From the NCBI GenBank assembly GCA_965246915.1, contig CBDFGB010000033.1, forward strand, positions 62,001-126,000: a DNA stretch of 64,000 nucleotides. Reading direction: 5' to 3'. The position numbers and the translations under genes were made by a program. Each line of letters starts with the position of its first letter. Position 1 is the stretch's first letter. This document shows positions 60,347-64,000 of the stretch, one piece after another. The stretch comes from CAVRQM01 sp965246915. GTDB taxonomy: Bacteria > Pseudomonadota > Alphaproteobacteria > Acetobacterales > Acetobacteraceae. The notes below the pieces were generated by a model that had not been told where the DNA came from, searched no databases, and saw only the letters and a list, made by a program, of their open reading frames with translations.

Positions 60347-61129
60347 TCATGCGACGCCATAATGGGCGCGCCAGCCGAGGCCGGCGGCGGTCTCGCCGGC
60401 CGGCCGATACTCGCAGCCGACCCACCCAGCGTATCCGAGGCGGTCAAGTGTTGGCAGTACGTGGTCCCAGGCGATCTCCCCGGTGCCCGGCTCGTGGCGG
60501 TCCGGCACGTCGGCCACCTGGACGTGCGCAATGATCGGCATCAGGGTAGCCAGACGCCGGCTAATGTCGCCCTCGGTGACTTGGCAATGGTAGATATCGA
60601 ATTGCAGGCCGAGCCGATCGCGGCCCAGCGCCTCCACGATGGCGGCACCCTGGCCCGTGGTGTTCAGGTGATATCCCGGCATATCGCGGTGATTGATCGG
60701 CTCGATGACCACGCGCCGACCGGCCGAGACGGCTTGCTCACCGGCCCAGGCGAGATTCGCCGCGTAGCGCGCGGCCGACGTCGCACTTGGCTGACCGGCG
60801 GGCGGAATGCCGGCCATGGCATGCACCAGCGGGCAATCAAGAACTGTTGCGTAGTCAAGAGCTCGCGCCACGCCGTCGCGGAATTCGGTCTCCCGGCCGG
60901 GCAGGCTGGCCAGCCCGCGTTCGCCGCTCGCCCAATCGCCGGGTGGCATGTTGAACAGCGCAAGTGACAGGCCGTTGCCCCGAAGCCGCTGGGCAATCTC
61001 GGCTGCGGCAAAATCGTAGGGAAACAGGAATTCAACGGCCTTGAAGCCGGCGGCGGCCGCGGCGTCAAAGCGGTCGAGGAAGGGCAATTCGGTAAACATC
61101 ATCGACAGGTTGGCGGCGAGGCGGGGCAT
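60347..61129 (-). CDS. hyi: Hydroxypyruvate isomerase
   Basis: TIM-barrel isomerase of 260 residues in the xylose-isomerase-like family, converting hydroxypyruvate and tartronate semialdehyde in glyoxylate metabolism. Conserved: ANLSMMFTELPFLDRFDAAA, FLFPYDFAA, FNMPPGDWASGERGLASLPG, EPINHRDMPGYHLNTTGQGA and QFDIYHCQVTEGD with metal-binding Glu, Asp and His. This fits the glycolate oxidase genes present at 37-41 kb, since glyoxylate leads to tartronate semialdehyde. Monocistronic. Confidence 0.93.
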   Translation of the reverse strand: MPRLAANLSMMFTELPFLDRFDAAAAAGFKAVEFLFPYDFAAAEIAQRLRGNGLSLALFNMPPGDWASGERGLASLPGRETEFRDGVARALDYATVLDCPLVHAMAGIPPAGQPSATSAARYAANLAWAGEQAVSAGRRVVIEPINHRDMPGYHLNTTGQGAAIVEALGRDRLGLQFDIYHCQVTEGDISRRLATLMPIIAHVQVADVPDRHEPGTGEIAWDHVLPTLDRLGYAGWVGCEYRPAGETAAGLGWRAHYGVA

Positions 61130-61287
61130 GGACACTCCTGCGGCGCGTGAGTCCCGACGATATCGGCCACCGGTTGGCTTGGCGAGGCGGTGGCGCAGCC
61201 GGCAATCGGCTCGCCCTCTCGTGGCCATTCGCGCCTATATTCCTGCGCGGGGCGTGGCACAGGCGCCCTGGCCGAGGAGTTTGTGAG

Positions 61288-61596
61288 ATGAGCGATGAAA
61301 CCCTCGAGGCCGCGATGGCCTCGATTGCGGCCAGGCCTGCACGGCTGGACACTCGATCCGGAGGCATGGATGGTGGCCAGACAACGCTGCTCGATCGGCT
61401 TGCCCTGATTGGGCAGGGCCTGACCATGCTTGACGAGGGCCAGACCAAGCTTCGCGCCCATCTGGTGGATCGTATCGATCGGCTCCAGAACATCGTGACG
61501 GCCATGCGCGATGATGTCGCGGTCAACTTCGGGGCGACCGATGCGGTTCGGCGAGCGAACGACAACATGCGCGAGGAACTGCGCGGAATTGGGTGA
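61288..61596 (+). CDS. Small coiled-coil protein of unknown function
   Basis: A 102-residue protein. The second half, LLDRLALIGQGLTMLDEGQT then LVDRIDRLQNIVTAMRDDVA, is a heptad-like coiled coil. No signal peptide or membrane segment. ATG 61288 is preceded by GAGGAG and starts MSDETLEAAMA; the frame upstream is unconvincing. It is divergent from hyi and 138 bases before the AI-2E-family gene. Function unknown. Confidence 0.6.
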   Translation: MSDETLEAAMASIAARPARLDTRSGGMDGGQTTLLDRLALIGQGLTMLDEGQTKLRAHLVDRIDRLQNIVTAMRDDVAVNFGATDAVRRANDNMREELRGIG

Positions 61597-61734
61597 CGAT
61601 CTCGGTGCTCGTCCGCAAGTCGGACCGCGTGGAACAGGACTTTCGCGGAACCAAGGGCGAGGTGTGAGGATGGCCTGGTGCCTCGTCGTTCGCTTGCGTC
61701 ATCGCGGCGCTTCCCCGGACCGACGCGGATCTCC

Positions 61735-62826
61735 ATGAACGCTCCGATCAGCACGCGCGAAGCCGCCCGCGAGAACTCGCCCTTCACGACCGAGCGGCTG
61801 CTGATGGTGGTGCTCCTGGCGGGGGTGGCGATCGGCTGCGCGCTGGTGCTGCGGCCGTTCCTTTCGTCGCTGCTGTGGGCGGCCATCCTGACATTTACCA
61901 CGTGGCCGATCTGCGACTGGCTGCGGGCGCATCTGCGGCTCGGACGCCTGGCGGTGGCGGGGATCATGGTCGCCACGGTGGCCATCCTCGTCGTATTGCC
62001 CCTTGCCATGATGGCACCCGGCGCACGGGACATTGAATCGCTGCGGGCGCTGGCACAGGGTGCCGTCGGTTCCGGACTCCCCGCCGCGCCGCAATGGTTC
62101 TTCGCGATCCCGGTCGTCGGTCAGTTGGTCGGTGAGTTGTGGAACAGCTGGGCGGCCGATCTCGGCGTGATGGGTGCGTTCTTCAAGCCGTATCTTGGTG
62201 TGGCCGCGCAGTTCGGCCTGTCGATCGGCGTGGGCATCGCGGGCGGCGTGCTCGAGTTCGCGCTCGCGCTGTTGATCTCGTTCTTCTTCTACGCGTCGGG
62301 CGACCAGCTGGTGGCGGTGCTGACCGCGCTGCTGCGGCGCATCGCCGGCAGCCGCGCCGACCGGCTGATCGACGTGACGGGCGCGACCGTTCGTGGCGTG
62401 GTCTACGGCATTCTGGGCACCGCCATCGTCCAGGGCATCCTGACGGCATTCGGCCTCTGGCTCGCCGGCGTGCCGCAGGCGGCACTGCTCGCGGTGCTGG
62501 CCGGCAGCCTGTCCGTGCTTCCGATCGGGGCTCCGGTGGTTTGGATTCCAGCCTCGCTGTGGCTGCTGGCGGAGGGGCACACCTGGCGGGGCATCATCTT
62601 GTTTGCATATGGCGTCGTCTTCATCAGCGGCTCGGACAACGTCATCCGGCCGTATTTCATCGCCCGTGGGGCGCACCTGCCGTTCCTGCTCACGTTGTTG
62701 GGTGTCTTGGGCGGCGCGATCGCTTTCGGGCTGCTCGGCATCTTCGTGGGCCCAGTGCTGCTCGGCGTCGGCTACACGCTGGTGCGGGAATGGGCGATCC
62801 CGCCCGCCGATCCGACCCCGGCGTGA
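61735..62826 (+). CDS. AI-2E-family transporter (PF01594)
   Basis: A 363-residue membrane protein with about eight helices. Recognised by VLLAGVAIGCALVLRPFLSS at the start, the middle ELWNSWAADLGVMGAFFKPY and the C-terminal GSDNVIRPYFIARGAHLPFL with LLGVLGGAIAFGLLGIFVGP. The family contains the putative AI-2 exporter TqsA and Na+/H+ antiporters; the substrate here is open. ATG 61735 starts before the first helix. Its stop overlaps the yraN start (GTGA). Confidence 0.92.
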   Translation: MNAPISTREAARENSPFTTERLLMVVLLAGVAIGCALVLRPFLSSLLWAAILTFTTWPICDWLRAHLRLGRLAVAGIMVATVAILVVLPLAMMAPGARDIESLRALAQGAVGSGLPAAPQWFFAIPVVGQLVGELWNSWAADLGVMGAFFKPYLGVAAQFGLSIGVGIAGGVLEFALALLISFFFYASGDQLVAVLTALLRRIAGSRADRLIDVTGATVRGVVYGILGTAIVQGILTAFGLWLAGVPQAALLAVLAGSLSVLPIGAPVVWIPASLWLLAEGHTWRGIILFAYGVVFISGSDNVIRPYFIARGAHLPFLLTLLGVLGGAIAFGLLGIFVGPVLLGVGYTLVREWAIPPADPTPA

Positions 62827-63209
62827 GCGAGCGCGGCTCGCGCCGGGCCCGCGCGGCGCAGGCGGGCGGGGTCGCGGCCGAGGCCATTGCGGCGACGGCA
62901 CTCGCCGCCGATGGGTGGGAGGTGCTGGCGCGGCGCGCGCGCACCGCGGCCGGCGAGATCGATCTTGTCGCGCGGCGTGGGGACATGGTTGCGTTCGTGG
63001 AGGTGAAGGCCCGGCCGACCCTGTCGGATGCGGCGCACGCTCTGACCCCAAGGCAAAGCCTACGTTTGCTGCGGGCCGCCGAAATCCTGCTCGCCGCCCA
63101 CCCGGACTGGGCGCTGGGCGAGCTCCGCTTCGATGTGTTGCTGGTTGACCGTACGGGCTGCGTGCGCCGCGTCGCCGATGCGCTGCGCGCGGACGCGACG
63201 TCACCGTGA
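62823..63209 (+). CDS. yraN: YraN-family (UPF0102) putative nuclease
   Basis: A 128-residue protein of the UPF0102 family with an endonuclease-like fold. Core: RRARTAAGEIDLVARRGDMV and AFVEVKARPTLSDAAHALTP, containing the E-x-D-x(n)-E-x-K set of PD-(D/E)XK nucleases. C-terminal ELRFDVLLVD. GTG 62823 overlaps the stop of the upstream transporter. Precise role unknown; in other bacteria members are near rsmI and lpoA. Confidence 0.93.
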   Translation: MSERGSRRARAAQAGGVAAEAIAATALAADGWEVLARRARTAAGEIDLVARRGDMVAFVEVKARPTLSDAAHALTPRQSLRLLRAAEILLAAHPDWALGELRFDVLLVDRTGCVRRVADALRADATSP

Positions 63210-63277
63210 GGGATGGCGTCGTCCCCGTACGCAGGGCACAACATAAGTTGATGTCAATTGAGGGTTTGGAGCCCGCC

Positions 63278-63670
63278 ATGAGCATGCGCATCGCCGCGCT
63301 TTCGTTGCTGGCCGTTTTGTCGCAGCGCGACGCCATAGCGCAGGTTGTCCCGGACCCAGCGATCGCGCCCAAACTGCCAAGCCCTGCCTTGGTCGGCGAA
63401 AATGCCACACCGCTCGCGCTGCTGCAGGTGGCCGCGCAGGCGCTCGCGGCTGGGCGTATGGGCGAGGCGCAGGAAGCGATGGAACGTGCCGAAACGCGCG
63501 CGCTCGACCGCTCGGTCCGTCCGTCGCAGGCCCGGGTGCCCGATCAGCGGCCGCTGGTGCAACAGATCGCGCAGGCGCGTGCCGCGCTGGCCGGCGGCGA
63601 TCGCGGCGAGGCCCTGCGACTCGTGCAGCAGGCGATGCACGAGCCGGAGTTCGGCACTAAGTCGGAATAA
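63278..63670 (+). CDS. Small exported protein of unknown function
   Basis: A 130-residue protein. MSMRIAALSLLAVLSQRDAI is a signal peptide, cleaved near AIAQ. The mature part has two Ala/Gln-rich helical stretches, LALLQVAAQALAAGRMGEAQ then QQIAQARAALAGGDRGEALR, which look like a short repeated helical hairpin, perhaps TPR-like. I recall similar small proteins in Acetobacteraceae. ATG 63278 or the ATG two codons later begins it. It follows yraN by 68 bases. Function unknown. Confidence 0.7.
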   Translation: MSMRIAALSLLAVLSQRDAIAQVVPDPAIAPKLPSPALVGENATPLALLQVAAQALAAGRMGEAQEAMERAETRALDRSVRPSQARVPDQRPLVQQIAQARAALAGGDRGEALRLVQQAMHEPEFGTKSE

Positions 63671-63823
63671 GTCAAAATACGTCAGAAGTATTGACGCCGG
63701 GACGAGCTTCCTTTACACGCGTCTTGGAACGTATAAGCCGCGACGGTCGCGGTCTGGCAGCGGGGCTGTGATGCCGCAGGCCGCATTCTTTTGGACAACG
63801 CGCGAGCGACTTGGCGGTCCGGC

Positions 63824-64000
63824 TTGACGGTCGCCGAGAAGGTCGGACCCGCGACTGTGATGGCCGTCCTTCGTGCGCTGGCCTCCATGGCGCGCAGCAG
63901 TCGGCGACACGAGGCTGACGTCGGCAGCGCATTGCAGGGTGCGGGTCTGGCGCTCGATCGCGACGAACTCGACTCGGCACTGCACCACCTTGTCGAAGCG
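63824..64000 (+). CDS. Start of an unidentified gene running off the window
   Basis: The frame is open for 59 codons to the window end and looks protein-like: LTVAEKVGPATVMAVLRALA, then SMARSSRRHEADVGSALQGA, GLALDRDELDSALHHLVEA. The helical, regularly charged pattern could be the beginning of a winged-helix or similar domain, but I do not recognise the family. The start is TTG 63824, or TTG 63791 upstream; ATG 63860 and 63887 are internal options. The gap 63671-63823 shows no other gene. Confidence 0.45.
   Translation, partial: MTVAEKVGPATVMAVLRALASMARSSRRHEADVGSALQGAGLALDRDELDSALHHLVEA

Noticed and set aside
63664..63683. GGAATA followed by CGTC near 63.67 kb
   Set aside because: The spacing is ten bases, not 16, and the first box overlaps a stop codon of the preceding gene.
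63345..63827. 160-codon frame overlapping the small exported protein
   Set aside because: Arg/Ser-rich out-of-frame reading of the 63278-63670 gene without a credible beginning.

Overview
The window is 64 kb of gene-dense, high-GC bacterial chromosome. Gene content and protein flavour fit an alphaproteobacterium, most likely of the Acetobacteraceae. The signs are a complete polyhydroxybutyrate set with PhaR, glcDEF, a dihydroorotase-like protein without metal ligands beside pyrB, a PEP-CTERM protein, and several small proteins of a kind familiar from that family. I assign it by recognising families, not by a search. I see no tRNA, rRNA, CRISPR array, insertion sequence or prophage. No gene-free stretch exceeds 300 bases; the longest are 16436-16694, 42909-43141, 51839-52030, 54438-54627 and 55027-55208.

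Layout. 1-1.6 kb: end of pth, then ychF. 1.7-6.3 kb: a conserved unknown, an orphan PEP-CTERM protein, and lutB-lutC followed by a DUF579-type methyltransferase-like gene. 6.3-7.0 kb: a VapBC-type toxin-antitoxin pair. 7.1-9.1 kb: acetyl-CoA synthetase. 9.2-15.7 kb: a glycosyltransferase, then carbon storage (phaB, phaA, a compact PhaC with a small partner, and divergent phaR). 15.7-20.8 kb: response regulator, GTP cyclohydrolase II, L,D-transpeptidase, Trm112, LON-domain and thioredoxin-TPR genes. 20.9-24.5 kb: a 1189-residue repeat protein built on an almost exact 573-bp period. 24.6-36.4 kb: a catabolic locus with a sugar-type ABC importer, DapA-family aldolase, two SDRs, IclR regulator and three oxidoreductase genes. 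37-41 kb: glcDEF. 41-43 kb: a decayed RES/Xre toxin-antitoxin remnant and an AT-richer lipoprotein gene. 43.1-46.8 kb: gltX-pyrB-pyrC-like operon. 46.9-47.4 kb: an AT-richer patch of broken genes. 47.4-51.1 kb: sugar porter and comEC. 51.1-54.4 kb: an ECF sigma regulon. 54.6-56.7 kb: DUF779 and aldehyde dehydrogenase. 56.9-61.1 kb: hisI, metC, sseA, an XRE regulator and hyi. 61.3-64 kb: small unknowns, an AI-2E-family exporter, yraN and the start of a gene leaving the window.

How the genes work together. acs, phaA, phaB and phaC link acetate and acetyl-CoA to polymer storage under PhaR. glcDEF, lutBC and hyi handle small C2-C3 hydroxy and keto acids. The ABC/DapA/SDR/FAD-oxidase locus looks like a transport and breakdown unit for an unidentified organic substrate under IclR control.

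The strongest regulatory observation is in the ECF block. The same bipartite element, GGAATA, 16 bases, CGTC, occurs three times with exact spacing. It lies before the TIGR03118-family gene, before the sigma factor itself, and before a small exported Cys/Gly-rich protein that precedes a cupredoxin. This defines a compact self-regulated unit around a putative copper protein, readable directly from the sequence.
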